This document shows positions 8,913 to 18,599 of a stretch of DNA of 64,000 bases, piece by piece; positions within the stretch are counted from its first letter, which is position 1; each line of letters opens with the position of its first letter. A model generated the notes under the pieces. That model saw only the letters and a list, made by a program, of their open reading frames with translations, searched no databases and was not told the DNA's origin. The DNA is taken from contig NZ_JAUSUA010000008.1 of assembly GCF_030813245.1 (NCBI RefSeq), positions 62,001 through 126,000 of the forward strand, in the 5' to 3' direction. The DNA comes from Alkalicoccobacillus murimartini (GTDB taxonomy: Bacteria; Bacillota; Bacilli; Bacillales; Bacillaceae_D). A program made the translations under genes and the position numbers.

Positions 8913-9067
8913 CATAATTCCCCCTGAGATCAAAACTTTATTAGCACTTTTTAGACATGTATAATAGAAACTATCTAAACTATTACTTGTGCCCTACTCA
9001 TGCATTTAAATTGTACTATTTTGTTCACAATTAACAATCAGTAGGTTTTCTCCAAATGTCTACTACA

Positions 9068-9092
9068 TAGACACTTAGACGAAAACTGTCTA
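9068..9092. promoter_or_regulatory. candidate TetR operator (nested inverted repeats)
   Basis: TAGACA (9068-9073) pairs with TGTCTA (9087-9092), and inside it TAGAC (9076-9080) pairs with GTCTA (9088-9092). It lies in the divergent SDR/TetR intergenic region just upstream of the regulator gene. A related TTTAGACATGT occurs near 8948. Binding is inference. Confidence 0.4.
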
Positions 9093-9110
9093 GATTGAAG
9101 GAGATTTTTT

Positions 9111-9716
9111 ATGAATCATGAACATACCACCCAACGACAAAATCGAACCAAAACACACTTCAGACATGCTTTAATCGAACTCACAAAAAAAATGGGCTAC
9201 CATCACGTGTCGGTGAAAGATATCGTCGATTATGCTGCCTATAATCGTAGTACGTTCTATATTCACTACAAAGATAAAATGGATTTAGCTGAGGATACAC
9301 TCATTACTATGCTTGGAGGACTCGAACAGTCAGTGGGCAATCCTTATATACCAGGACAAAAAGTGTACACAGCTAACTTAAAAAGCCCATCCTTTAACAT
9401 CGTTTCCTACATCTATACCAATCGAGACTTCTTCACGTTAATTAAATACGAGGACACCTTACCCGGCTTACACACTCGTTTTCCACAAACCATTCTGAAG
9501 ATCTATCAGGAGCAATTTGAATTTGAGACGATTGATCATGCGCCTGTGAACATGGATTACTTTAAGAAGTATACGGCTTATGGATTTTATGGGTTGTTGA
9601 AGTATTGGATTCGAGATGATTTTAAGGAGAGTCCGGAGGTTTTTATAAAGGAAGTAATTGAGTTGTCGAGGACGCATATGCATTCGGTGAGGTATGTTGG
9701 GGGAGATCGTATTTGA
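9111..9716 (+). CDS. TetR/AcrR-family transcriptional regulator
   Basis: 201 aa with an N-terminal TetR helix-turn-helix (about residues 12-60: ...KMGYHHVSVKDIVDYAAYNRSTFYIHYKDKMDL) and a helical ligand-binding C-terminal domain. GGAGA precedes the ATG. Divergent from the SDR gene, which is the likely target, with nested inverted repeats between them. Inducer unknown. Confidence 0.88.
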   Translation: MNHEHTTQRQNRTKTHFRHALIELTKKMGYHHVSVKDIVDYAAYNRSTFYIHYKDKMDLAEDTLITMLGGLEQSVGNPYIPGQKVYTANLKSPSFNIVSYIYTNRDFFTLIKYEDTLPGLHTRFPQTILKIYQEQFEFETIDHAPVNMDYFKKYTAYGFYGLLKYWIRDDFKESPEVFIKEVIELSRTHMHSVRYVGGDRI

Positions 9717-9785
9717 AGGGTGCGTTTTTTCATAACAATTACATAAAATAAGGTACAATCATTTCAATAAAGAGAAGGTGAAGAT

Positions 9786-10151
9786 ATGAACGTTTATTGT
9801 ACTGGTGTTTTCAAAGAAATGGATTTAGCAGTGGACTCTATTATTAAACTAATAAACACCTTGAGCGAAGAAGACCTGAAAAGCAGGCCGACAGAAGGAA
9901 AATGGGCAGTTGGTGAATTGCTCTCACACATGTCAGTTCTATGTAAAGCGGATTTTCTTATTGGAGCTGGAGCATCTGAGGCAGATTTAGACCACTTCTA
10001 TGAAGAAGCTGAGCCAGATGCCAATCGAGAGGCAATTAAAGATTCCCTTATTTGCAATTACTCTTATCTTAAAGAGGGCATAGGGAGATTACAAGAAGCT
10101 GAGCTTGTTCACGTATTAAAGCGGGAGCCTAACGTACAATTGTTTGAGTAG
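9786..10151 (+). CDS. DinB-like protein, probably C-terminally truncated
   Basis: 121 aa. The N-terminal four-helix-bundle pattern of DinB/YfiT-like proteins is visible: TLSEEDLKSRPTEGKWAVGELLSHMSVLCKAD, in which the SHM histidine is a usual metal ligand. DinB proteins are commonly 150-170 aa and supply two more ligands from an HxxxH-type motif near the C-terminus; none is present here before the TAG at 10149-10151. It is either a degraded gene or a very short member. AAGGTG lies 7 nt before the ATG. Confidence 0.6.
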   Translation: MNVYCTGVFKEMDLAVDSIIKLINTLSEEDLKSRPTEGKWAVGELLSHMSVLCKADFLIGAGASEADLDHFYEEAEPDANREAIKDSLICNYSYLKEGIGRLQEAELVHVLKREPNVQLFE

Positions 10152-10169
10152 ATTAAATTAAAATTATAT

Positions 10170-10823
10170 CTATAACTCTACTTTTTCCCCGTTAACACTA
10201 AACTCAATGATTTCAGCAATTTTATAATCATCTCTATGTTCAATTAAGTAACTAACTTCGTAAGGTTCACCGTCTACATGCAATTGGTGACGTAAAAAGG
10301 TAGTCAAATTCTTCTCGACAAAATTAGATTCGCTACTAGATTGTTCTATCTTCTCTCCTACAATATTTTTCTCAAGAATTTCATCATTTAATTTGTTAAA
10401 TGCATCTGGCAAAATAGCATAATCACCATTATCTCCGTACCATCTTGCGTCAACAATTTCTAACCAATCAAACCATAGCTCTTCAGGATCTTCTCCATAT
10501 TCTTCAGCTATCTCGTATACAGTTTCCTTATCACCTAAGAAATCATCTATATCATTTAATCTTGTCATAATTAGATCGTACCACTCAAGGTCTTCTTCGG
10601 TAAGATCTCTTAATTTAGTTACTTCTGGATAGAAGGTTGTTGTCATTTCATCGGCTACAATACTTCTTTCTTCAACTGCTTCTAAGGCCTCTTCTAAGGC
10701 CTCTTCTACGTCCTCTTCTGCTGTATTCTCTAAGCTCCCTTCCGTGTCAGTTGCTGCAGAACAAGCACCCAGCACCACTCCTAAAGATCCAATTAATAAT
10801 AGTTTATTAACAATAAACTTCAT
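10170..10823 (-). CDS. putative lipoprotein, hypothetical
   Basis: 217 aa from the ATG spaced 6 nt from GGGAGG (an ATG at 10829 abuts that site). Lipoprotein signal: basic start, hydrophobic core and lipobox LGAC with Cys at about residue 21, then an acidic linker (EEALEEALEAVEE, encoded by a short DNA repeat near 10685-10700). The rest is acidic with Trp/Tyr-rich patches (EDLEWYDLIMTRLND, WFDWLEIVDARWYGD). Family not recognised. Exported and membrane-anchored by inference. Confidence 0.75.
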   Translation of the reverse strand: MKFIVNKLLLIGSLGVVLGACSAATDTEGSLENTAEEDVEEALEEALEAVEERSIVADEMTTTFYPEVTKLRDLTEEDLEWYDLIMTRLNDIDDFLGDKETVYEIAEEYGEDPEELWFDWLEIVDARWYGDNGDYAILPDAFNKLNDEILEKNIVGEKIEQSSSESNFVEKNLTTFLRHQLHVDGEPYEVSYLIEHRDDYKIAEIIEFSVNGEKVEL

Positions 10824-11036
10824 TGTCATCCTCCCAACAAAATATTAAATAGAAAAGGTCATACCTAATAAGTACATAACCTTATTTTATCATTAAACCT
10901 TATTAGATTTGTATACTATTTGAGAAAATATGTATATAAGCTTCGTATCCTTTCATTCTTCAAAAAACTTAAAGCAAACCAACTTTCTAAACAATAACAA
11001 GGATTACATTTTCCGTATTGTAGTTATTTAAGAGAC

Positions 11037-11073
11037 AAAAACCAGACAGGATAAATGTTTCCCTGTCTGGTTT
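11037..11073 (-). terminator. rho-independent terminator of beta-galactosidase gene
   Basis: ACCAGACAGG / CCTGTCTGGT stem with a run of Ts following on the minus strand. Confidence 0.85.
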
Positions 11074-11158
11074 AGAATGTCTTAGTGAGAATATTTTCTT
11101 TCTCGTTGCAGGTAAACCCCAGCCTACACCTCTGATTTATATCCCGTAAGTTTTGGTA

Positions 11159-12883
11159 TTATCCTAGGTTCGGTCGATCGACTAATGTAATATCCTCCGT
11201 CGTTGTTCCTTCCAGCTCTAATACAGTGATCGTATTGCCTTTTTCCTTTAGTAACGGACCTGGTAAGTATAATGTTCGCTGCGGCCCCATCTCATTCCAA
11301 TACCTTCCTAAGTTGAACCCGTTAATGAACACATTTCCTTTTCTAAACCCTTTTGTGTCCACGAACGTGTCATGACATTCATTCGCATCAAAGGTTCCTT
11401 GAAAAAACTTTGGAAAGCGCTCTTCTTTCCCTCCAGCATAATCACTTGGCAGCACATTGAGTTCAATTAGATTCATCGTCCAATGAAACCAATATTGCTC
11501 CCCTAACCAAATGTTACGAATTAACCCTTTTTTGTCCGTCAAGTGCTGACCGTAATTGGCTCGTCCCATATTTTCAACAAGGATCTCTAATGTGTTCACA
11601 TCATCAGGAAAGTTGATCTGTACCGTTTTTTCTTGATCGTTAATATAAATCGTTTTCTCAAGTTTTCCATTTACATACACATAGGCACGATCACGGAAAG
11701 GCTCTGTGTCTAGATTGAGTTCCCCTTTCCGGTTCACTTCTGTGCTATATAAAATAAACCCGTACGCCTGTCCAGCGTCCTCCATGGATAGCGGAACTAA
11801 ATTCTCCTTCACAGTACTAATTTCCTGCAAGGTATCAAATAAACTGACCGATTCCTCCAGCTTTACGGAGCCATAGGTTTTCGTTGGAATCTCATGCTCT
11901 ACGTCTTCTGGAACATCCACATATCTCCGTAAAACGTTTTTCACTTCTCTGTACTTTTGGGTAATTTCCCCGCTCTCCGACAACAAACTGTCATAATCAT
12001 AGCTTGTGATGGTTGGATAATATTCGTCATAATGATTAGCACCATTCATAAAGCCAAAATTCGTACCGCCATGGAACATGTACACATTCAATGAGGCATT
12101 AATCTTCAATAAATCTTCGAACACATTCGCAACATCTTTCGGATCTCTCGTATGATGCTCGCCTCCCCAGTGGTCAAACCAGCCAATCCAAAATTCAGCG
12201 ACCATCTTCGGAGAGCCAGGCTTATACTCTTCCAGCTTCCCAAAAGCTTCCTCAACGCGGGATCCAAAATTCAGTGTCGTTGTCACATTTGGTAACGAGC
12301 CTTGTTCAATAAAATCAGGCCCATCCGAAGTGAACAGAAACGTATCGATCCCATGCTTTTGATATTGCTCTTTGAATAATTCTAGGTAAGCATGATCATT
12401 GCCATACGCACCATACTCATTTTCAATTTGCATGGCAATAATCGGTCCGCCATGCTTACTTAAATATTTCTCAATTTTCGGAAGCAGTACGTCAAAGTAA
12501 TCTGAAATATGACGTAAAAACCCCGGATGGCTTGATCGAAGCACCATATCCTGTTCTGCTAATAGCCACGCAGGTAACCCGCCCATTTCCCACTCTGCAC
12601 AAATATACGGAGCGGGGCGCACAATGACGTATAAATCCAGCATCTGAGCCTTTTTAATAAATGTCTCAATATCTGCGAGATCTGAAAAATGAAATTCCCC
12701 TTTTTTTGGCTCATGGACATTCCATGGCACATAAGTTTCCACCGTATTTAGGCCGAGTGCCTTTAACTTTCGAAGACGGTCCTCCCAATATTCTGGCACC
12801 GTCCTAAAGTAATGAATGGCACCGGACAACACTTGAAAAGGCTTGCCATCTAATAGAAATTCTCCGTTTTCTGCTTTTAACAT
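11159..12883 (-). CDS. beta-galactosidase, glycoside hydrolase family 35
   Basis: 574 aa. The N-terminal TIM barrel has the GH35 hallmarks: SGAIHYFR near residue 20, YVPWNVHEP near 51, the acid/base Glu156 in MQIENEYG and the nucleophile Glu230 in MVAEFWIGWFDHWG. C-terminal beta-sandwich domains end with the GRYW...GPQRTLYLPGP pattern of the family. No signal peptide, so intracellular and probably acting on imported galactosides. AGGAGG precedes the ATG. An AraC-type regulator gene lies upstream on the same strand and probably controls it. No transporter is adjacent. Confidence 0.93.
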   Translation of the reverse strand: MLKAENGEFLLDGKPFQVLSGAIHYFRTVPEYWEDRLRKLKALGLNTVETYVPWNVHEPKKGEFHFSDLADIETFIKKAQMLDLYVIVRPAPYICAEWEMGGLPAWLLAEQDMVLRSSHPGFLRHISDYFDVLLPKIEKYLSKHGGPIIAMQIENEYGAYGNDHAYLELFKEQYQKHGIDTFLFTSDGPDFIEQGSLPNVTTTLNFGSRVEEAFGKLEEYKPGSPKMVAEFWIGWFDHWGGEHHTRDPKDVANVFEDLLKINASLNVYMFHGGTNFGFMNGANHYDEYYPTITSYDYDSLLSESGEITQKYREVKNVLRRYVDVPEDVEHEIPTKTYGSVKLEESVSLFDTLQEISTVKENLVPLSMEDAGQAYGFILYSTEVNRKGELNLDTEPFRDRAYVYVNGKLEKTIYINDQEKTVQINFPDDVNTLEILVENMGRANYGQHLTDKKGLIRNIWLGEQYWFHWTMNLIELNVLPSDYAGGKEERFPKFFQGTFDANECHDTFVDTKGFRKGNVFINGFNLGRYWNEMGPQRTLYLPGPLLKEKGNTITVLELEGTTTEDITLVDRPNLG

Positions 12884-12934
12884 CGTTACAATAACCTCCT
12901 ATATACCTCTCAACATATCGCTTTTAAGAAAAGA

Positions 12935-12964
12935 GTCAGACTCACCACTTAACAGGAGTCTGAC
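12935..12964 (-). terminator. terminator between araC-type gene and beta-galactosidase gene
   Basis: Perfect GTCAGACTC / GAGTCTGAC stem with a 12-nt loop, followed on the minus strand by TCTTTTCTT. This suggests the two genes have separate transcripts. Confidence 0.75.
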
Positions 12965-13130
12965 CTTTTTCAATTGTCATATTTAAATAAATCAACATTC
13001 ATAGCGTAAGAGAATCCACTTATTCTGACTTCAGAAGTGATTACACGGCTTCATTTTAACCGCTTTCATATATTATTTATATTAATATCTTCCACATTTA
13101 TATGAAAATATGAACATCCTGAGCTTCTAT

Positions 13131-13988
13131 CTATCCTTCACTCGGCAGTCTTCCTGTTTTAAGAAGATAGCGATTGCGGTAGTTTTTCGGTGTCATACCT
13201 TCGAGCTTTTTAAAGGTAGCAACAAAATTACTCACATCATTAAAGCCCACAAGGAAAGCAATATTTTTTAACGGGACATCCGCATTCTGAATCAAAATTT
13301 CTTTCGCTTTCCGAATACGAAGTTGAATCAAAAAGGAATAGGGACTCATATTAAACGAATGATGAAATAACCGATTCAAATGTTGCGAACTCACATTCAA
13401 ATAAGCGGCCATATCGTTCAGTCCAATATCCTCCGCATAGGCCCACTCAAGCCACTCCACCATAGGGCGAAGCTTGTCGTAATAATTTGACAACGAGGGC
13501 TGATTATTGACCTTCCCATATTTCCGTAAATGAATAAGAAAGTTGTATAAATAACTAGATAAATCTAACTTCGAAAACTCCGCATCCTCTTTAATCTTCT
13601 CGAGCATCTCCGCAATCATTGAAGCAAATCGCTGGTTCTCCAAATCTGTATACAGGGAGGAATCATTTAGCTTTAACGCATCTAGAATGGAAACAACCGA
13701 TGTTCCCCCAAACGTCACATAAACCGTAGACCACTTCTTCCCCATGGTAATATACTCATGTGGTGTATACGGCTTTAACAACACACCACGCCCACGAGTC
13801 AACCTATGCTCCTGCCCATTAAATGAAAACGTTCCTTCTCCTTCAATGGTCTGCAGCCAATGATAGTGCGGATATCCATCCGGCCGCGACCAATCATGCT
13901 CCCGCGGATTATACCCTACACTCTCAATATACAATGGAAACGTATCGACAATCGTCGTATACGTATACCGCATCTTTTCATCATGCAT
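13131..13988 (-). CDS. AraC-family transcriptional regulator
   Basis: 285 aa: an N-terminal cupin-like sugar-sensing domain (HYHWLQTIEGEGTFSFNG, then LLKPYTPHEY) and two C-terminal helix-turn-helix motifs in the last 100 residues (DMAAYLNVSSQHLNRLFHH; IAFLVGFNDVSNFVATFKK...GMTPKNYR). Likely an activator of the following GH35 gene in response to a galactoside; the regulatory link is inference from position. A terminator separates them. Confidence 0.9.
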   Translation of the reverse strand: MHDEKMRYTYTTIVDTFPLYIESVGYNPREHDWSRPDGYPHYHWLQTIEGEGTFSFNGQEHRLTRGRGVLLKPYTPHEYITMGKKWSTVYVTFGGTSVVSILDALKLNDSSLYTDLENQRFASMIAEMLEKIKEDAEFSKLDLSSYLYNFLIHLRKYGKVNNQPSLSNYYDKLRPMVEWLEWAYAEDIGLNDMAAYLNVSSQHLNRLFHHSFNMSPYSFLIQLRIRKAKEILIQNADVPLKNIAFLVGFNDVSNFVATFKKLEGMTPKNYRNRYLLKTGRLPSEG

Positions 13989-14206
13989 ATTTTAGCCCTT
14001 TCTCCATATTTAGCTTATATACTGCTTGCTTGGAAAACCTTTATAAATAAATAGTACCACGCTCGGTAAGACAAAGCTTCCCTAAGAGGGATAAGAGTAT
14101 TGCGCTGTTTATCTCATTCTAGTTTATTTATTTAATGACTTTAGCAGAATGTTAACCTTGCGTTAGTTAACATACTATTTATTATAAGCCTCTCCGTGGT
14201 GCATCT

Positions 14207-14246
14207 AAATGAGGTTTTGTTTAATATTTTTTAAACAACCTCATTT
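14207..14246. repeat. 10-bp inverted repeat at the left end of the island
   Basis: AAATGAGGTT at 14207-14216 and AACCTCATTT at 14237-14246 around a T-rich loop, 91 bp past the hsdR stop. It may terminate hsdR transcription. The right arm is also the start of the direct repeat shared with the rlmH 3' end. Confidence 0.6.
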
Positions 14247-14263
14247 ATCTTCTGCATAAGGTT
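14237..14263. repeat. candidate left attachment site (imperfect copy of rlmH 3' end)
   Basis: Starts with AACCTCATTTA and ends with ATAAGGTT, as does 25050-25074 at the rlmH stop codon in the same orientation; the middle (CTT-TG) is also shared with two small indels and two substitutions. Interpreted as the distal direct repeat of an SCC-like insertion. Confidence 0.5.
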
Positions 14264-14336
14264 TTTAAGGACTAAAAGTGTTGAGCGTTAATGAGCAGAA
14301 AGTGTTTAATTTGGGTTTACGGCTATATAGCTCTCT

Positions 14337-17300
14337 CTATTTATACTTCCTTTTAATTTTCGGTACAATCTCCGGTAATGCTTTCAAGAGCTCCATATTA
14401 TGTTCCAATAGGTTACTAGTTTTTTGGTTATTAATCGAATCATGAACAATATTACTTGTTAATTCATCGATATAAGGAATTTCCTTTGGATTTGCTGTTG
14501 AATAAGCTTCTACCGATTTTTCAAAAATTATTTCATTAAGTCCCCACTCTCGGGACACTTTATAAATTTCATCTTTTAATTTGTTCCGCTTCCATTCTTC
14601 ATATGCTTCATCAAAGTTAACATCACTTGCTACATTCCCAGGTTCTAATTCCACTTCAACAAATTGCTTCAGTAGCTCTGCTTGATCAAAATCACCCATA
14701 TTACTTAATTCTTCAATATGTTGATAAATAATACGTAATGTCTCTGCATCCACTGTTTGTTTTCCATTCGTCGATGTGGCTTTATCTCCGATTAATTGAA
14801 TTATATAATATGCATCTATTTTTTGTGTACCAGCTAGCTTTGCTTCACCTAAAGGTAATACAGGTAAATCTTCTGGATCGTCGTCCTGATTATCATCTCT
14901 CGTTACGTTACGATATGCACCGACATAACGCATCCACTCATGTTCTGTTATACCGAATGCTTCATCTACCCAAGCAAATTCATAATATTGCTGAATCGTA
15001 TTTAGTTGACTGTTTGCCTTTTTAAAAGCTTTTACGAAGATTTCCTTTGCCTCTTCATCTCTTTCTAAGGCTTGCCATCCCGTTGGATCTTGTAAAATCC
15101 CCATCACTTCTTGTGAGTATTTTACAAATTCCTCTACTGCTACAGGATAAGGTTCTACAATTGCTTTACTACTCTTTCCACCACTTCCATATAAAATTAA
15201 TGCGTCATTTACTGTTTCTTCCGTTATTCTTGGGTACTGGAAGTTGACAATTGTACCAAATTCCTTTTCCTTCCCATAAATTCGGTTTGTTCGTGAATAG
15301 GCTTGAATTAATCCTTGTAGTGCAAGTGCACGATCCACATATAACGTGTTAATAAATTTAGAATCATAACCTGTTAGTAACTGATCTGCAACAATAACAA
15401 GGTCAATGTTTTTCGGATTCCGGCCACTTCCACCGCGTGTTGCTCGTTCAACGACATCTTCATAATATGCATCTTCTCCTCGTCGTTTATCACCGTATGC
15501 ATATTCAATCCCAGTGATAGCTGCATAATCTTTGAACATCGTTTTAATTAATTCTGGATCGGTAGTTTCTTTATCTGCATCTGTTCCAAAACTAAATGTC
15601 ATTGCTACGTTAATAGCAATATCATCTCGTTCAGCTAATTGCTTTTTAAACTCTCCATAATATGCTATTACTCGATGTTTAAATGCCACCGTTAAAATGG
15701 CATTGAAAACCTTATGTTGTGACTGTTCTTCCCAATGTTTTAATATTTCCTCTACCACTCTTGGAATATGAGTCTCATCATGATAGAATAATATTTTCCG
15801 TTTTTTTGCTTCCTTTTCTACTTCTAACTCAGAAAATTCATATACTTCTCGTTCGAGTTTTCTTTTAGGTGTGTCAGGTTGCTCCTCCAGTTTATATGCC
15901 ACAATTTGCTCGCGTAATGTATCGTAACTTTCAAATTCTCCAGTATTTATGTAGTCAACATGAAATCCTAAAACGTTTTTATCTGCAATTGCTTCATCTA
16001 TCGTATATTGATGCAATAGTAGTCCGAACAGCTTTTCTGTTGTATCGATGAGTTCACTCTTCTCATTGATCATTCCTTTAATCTTATTCTCATCAAATAA
16101 GGGTGTACCAGTAAAACCATAGAACAGACCATTTTTTAGGAAGTAATTTTTAATGGTTACCATCATTTCACCCATTGTCGTTCGATGAGCTTCATCAATA
16201 ATGAAGACGATTTTCTTAATTGCTAAACTTTCATCCTTCGCTTCAACTAAATCTTTTACAAGATTATTTAACTTAAACGTGGTCGTTACAACGATACCAG
16301 TACTAGCAGATGATAAAAGTTTACGTAGTTGAAAAGTGTGCGCTGTATCATCAACGGTTACTGACTCATATTGTGCATACGCTTTGAAATTATCACTCGT
16401 ACGACTGTCGAGTTCCTTCCGGTCTACTAAAAATACAACGTTATCAAATCCTGCTCTAGTTGATAAAAATAAAGCTGTTTTAAAACTCGTAATCGTTTTA
16501 CCAGAACCTGTTGTATGCCAAACAAATCCCCCATGAGGAATTTTATCATCATTATCCCACCCTAGGGCAGCACCTTCGACAGCTTGCAAGGCATGTACTT
16601 GATAAGACCGTAATAACATATGTTTACGGTTTTCCTCTTCTCTTGCTTCATCAATGACTAAATAATCGCCAACCATTTGGTGTGCCATCGGAATCATTAA
16701 GAAATGACCAATGACATCTTCCCAATGATTAATCGGTTTATTATATTTGTCTGCCCAATGAAATACAAAACTTAGATTAAAGACTTTAATGGACTTTGGT
16801 GTTGCAAAGTAACGTGTAGCTACTTCCGAAGTCATCACCATCATTTGAGAAAACGCCATGAAATTGTTCACATATTCACCATCAGCATAATACCGTTTAA
16901 ACTGATTAAATGCTTCGTCTAACGACTTATCTGTACGCTTTTGTTCAATGTTAATGAGTGGTAGACCATTAATGAGTAAAACAATATCAAAACGATTTCC
17001 ATTCGGTGTTTCTACTTCTCTTGCGATAGTATAGCTTGAATCTCCACCGCGCACTTGTGCCTTTTTAAAGATAGTTAATGTAATTTGTTCGCGTGTAATG
17101 TCTGGATGAGAATCTCGATAAATGCCATCAATTTTCCCAGTCGATTGTTCCATTGCTAATAACTTTGCTGCTTCATAGCTGTTTTCAATTTGCGATACTT
17201 TTGCCATCACTTGTGCAAATTCATTATCCGTTAAAGGAACACTTTCCAAGACATCCGCATTCATTCGGTTTAGTTCCTTGCGCCAATTATTGACTAAATC

Positions 17301-17426
17301 TTTTACAGTAACCTTTTGTTTATTTCCATTAAGAAAATCTAGTGCTTTCCATTTATATTGTTTTAGTTTTGCAACGAACTTATCTTGAAAAGCTTTCTCT
17401 GCCACATTTTTTCGCCCATTACTCAT
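14337..17426 (-). CDS. hsdR: type I restriction enzyme, R (HsdR) subunit
   Basis: 1029 aa, usual size. Near the N-terminus the PD-(D/E)xK nuclease shows Asp147 and ExK (Glu161, Lys163) in NRFDIVLLINGLPLINIEQK. The SF2 motor follows with Walker A HTTGSGKT at 304-311, a DEAH box (FIIDEAHRTT) and the later ADQLLTGYDSK motif. The protein translocates DNA and cuts at a distance when partnered with HsdM and HsdS. GAGGAGG lies 8 nt before the ATG, and the gene starts 15 nt after hsdS ends. Last gene of the hsdM-hsdS-hsdR operon. All motifs appear intact. Confidence 0.96.
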   Translation of the reverse strand: MSNGRKNVAEKAFQDKFVAKLKQYKWKALDFLNGNKQKVTVKDLVNNWRKELNRMNADVLESVPLTDNEFAQVMAKVSQIENSYEAAKLLAMEQSTGKIDGIYRDSHPDITREQITLTIFKKAQVRGGDSSYTIAREVETPNGNRFDIVLLINGLPLINIEQKRTDKSLDEAFNQFKRYYADGEYVNNFMAFSQMMVMTSEVATRYFATPKSIKVFNLSFVFHWADKYNKPINHWEDVIGHFLMIPMAHQMVGDYLVIDEAREEENRKHMLLRSYQVHALQAVEGAALGWDNDDKIPHGGFVWHTTGSGKTITSFKTALFLSTRAGFDNVVFLVDRKELDSRTSDNFKAYAQYESVTVDDTAHTFQLRKLLSSASTGIVVTTTFKLNNLVKDLVEAKDESLAIKKIVFIIDEAHRTTMGEMMVTIKNYFLKNGLFYGFTGTPLFDENKIKGMINEKSELIDTTEKLFGLLLHQYTIDEAIADKNVLGFHVDYINTGEFESYDTLREQIVAYKLEEQPDTPKRKLEREVYEFSELEVEKEAKKRKILFYHDETHIPRVVEEILKHWEEQSQHKVFNAILTVAFKHRVIAYYGEFKKQLAERDDIAINVAMTFSFGTDADKETTDPELIKTMFKDYAAITGIEYAYGDKRRGEDAYYEDVVERATRGGSGRNPKNIDLVIVADQLLTGYDSKFINTLYVDRALALQGLIQAYSRTNRIYGKEKEFGTIVNFQYPRITEETVNDALILYGSGGKSSKAIVEPYPVAVEEFVKYSQEVMGILQDPTGWQALERDEEAKEIFVKAFKKANSQLNTIQQYYEFAWVDEAFGITEHEWMRYVGAYRNVTRDDNQDDDPEDLPVLPLGEAKLAGTQKIDAYYIIQLIGDKATSTNGKQTVDAETLRIIYQHIEELSNMGDFDQAELLKQFVEVELEPGNVASDVNFDEAYEEWKRNKLKDEIYKVSREWGLNEIIFEKSVEAYSTANPKEIPYIDELTSNIVHDSINNQKTSNLLEHNMELLKALPEIVPKIKRKYK

Positions 17427-17441
17427 TGAATAGCCTCCTCT

Positions 17442-18599
17442 CTAGACAAGCATTTCTTCTAAATAAGCCTCTTTCATTTTCTTTAGCTTTTCCAGCTTTT
17501 TTTCTTCAGTAGTGATTTGGTCATCTAAGTTCTTGAAAAATTCTCCGATTTTTTGTTGTTCTTTATAACATGGAATCTTAACTATGAATTCACTTAATGC
17601 CTCTTTAGTTATCGTTTTAATTGTCCCACCAGGTGCTTTTTGTTTCTCAATATCAAATAATAACTGAATAATATACGCAAAATAATAAGTATCAACCTTA
17701 AATTTATAGCTTTCAAAAATAAGCAAAGTCCTATCTACATAAGATGAATACTGCGTAATAGCAACTCTACCAATACTTCCCTGTAAGGTAACTAATACTT
17801 TCCCTTTTTCAACATAAACACTACTGGGTTGAGCTAACTTACTTATCTTCTGTTTTGTATTATTAACTAGTTTTAAATTATTGGCTACATCTACAACTTG
17901 AACAAATGGCATTCCATATATTTCGTCGTACCACTTATCTTCCCCATACGGCTGAGGAAAAGATCCTCGCCGATAGTTTGCGACATTGGATATTTTCCCC
18001 TTTTTCCATTCCCCTTCAAACCCTATAAATCTTCTTCTTGGCACAGTTTCGCCTTCTTGTGGAAACATTTCGGTTAAATAAGCAGACTTTAATGCTTTTA
18101 CTTTAGCAATCTTCCGTTCCTGATTTGCAATTCTTTCATCTAAAACCTTAAAAAACTCGCCGATTTTGTGTTGTTCTTGATATGTTGGCATATATAAACT
18201 AATATTATAAATGGTTTTTTTCGATAAACTCGGTACTCCTGTTGACTCATCCAAATATTTCCATTTTATATTCTTACTTTTTGAATAAAAATAATATAAG
18301 TCAATATTTTCCTTCGGGACCATATAAAACAAAGTATCAACAGTCCAAAATGGAGCTTTTAAATATTGTGGTTTATCAATGGTACCTTTCCTACCAATAC
18401 CAATTCCGTCTTCCTTAGAAAGTTGATCATTTACTGACAGCATATATCCACCTGTTCCATAAACAGGAATACTCCCTTTTTGTAAATGTTTGTAGTCTCT
18501 TCCAGATTTAACTTCCAAAAAATCTTCAATCCTTTTTGGATTCCAACGACCACCAAACTCTCTAAATCTTCGCTTCGGCACTAACTTCTTTTCTTTCAT
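17442..18599 (-). CDS. hsdS: type I restriction-modification specificity (HsdS) subunit
   Basis: 385 aa with two target-recognition domains, each closed by a long conserved helix: FKVLDERIANQERKIAKVKALKSAY in the middle and FKNLDDQITTEEKKLEKLKKMKEAY at the end. The helices set the spacing of the bipartite recognition site. Its start codon overlaps the hsdM stop by 4 nt (ATGA), indicating translational coupling. The recognition sequence cannot be predicted from the protein alone. Confidence 0.95.
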   Translation of the reverse strand: MKEKKLVPKRRFREFGGRWNPKRIEDFLEVKSGRDYKHLQKGSIPVYGTGGYMLSVNDQLSKEDGIGIGRKGTIDKPQYLKAPFWTVDTLFYMVPKENIDLYYFYSKSKNIKWKYLDESTGVPSLSKKTIYNISLYMPTYQEQHKIGEFFKVLDERIANQERKIAKVKALKSAYLTEMFPQEGETVPRRRFIGFEGEWKKGKISNVANYRRGSFPQPYGEDKWYDEIYGMPFVQVVDVANNLKLVNNTKQKISKLAQPSSVYVEKGKVLVTLQGSIGRVAITQYSSYVDRTLLIFESYKFKVDTYYFAYIIQLLFDIEKQKAPGGTIKTITKEALSEFIVKIPCYKEQQKIGEFFKNLDDQITTEEKKLEKLKKMKEAYLEEMLV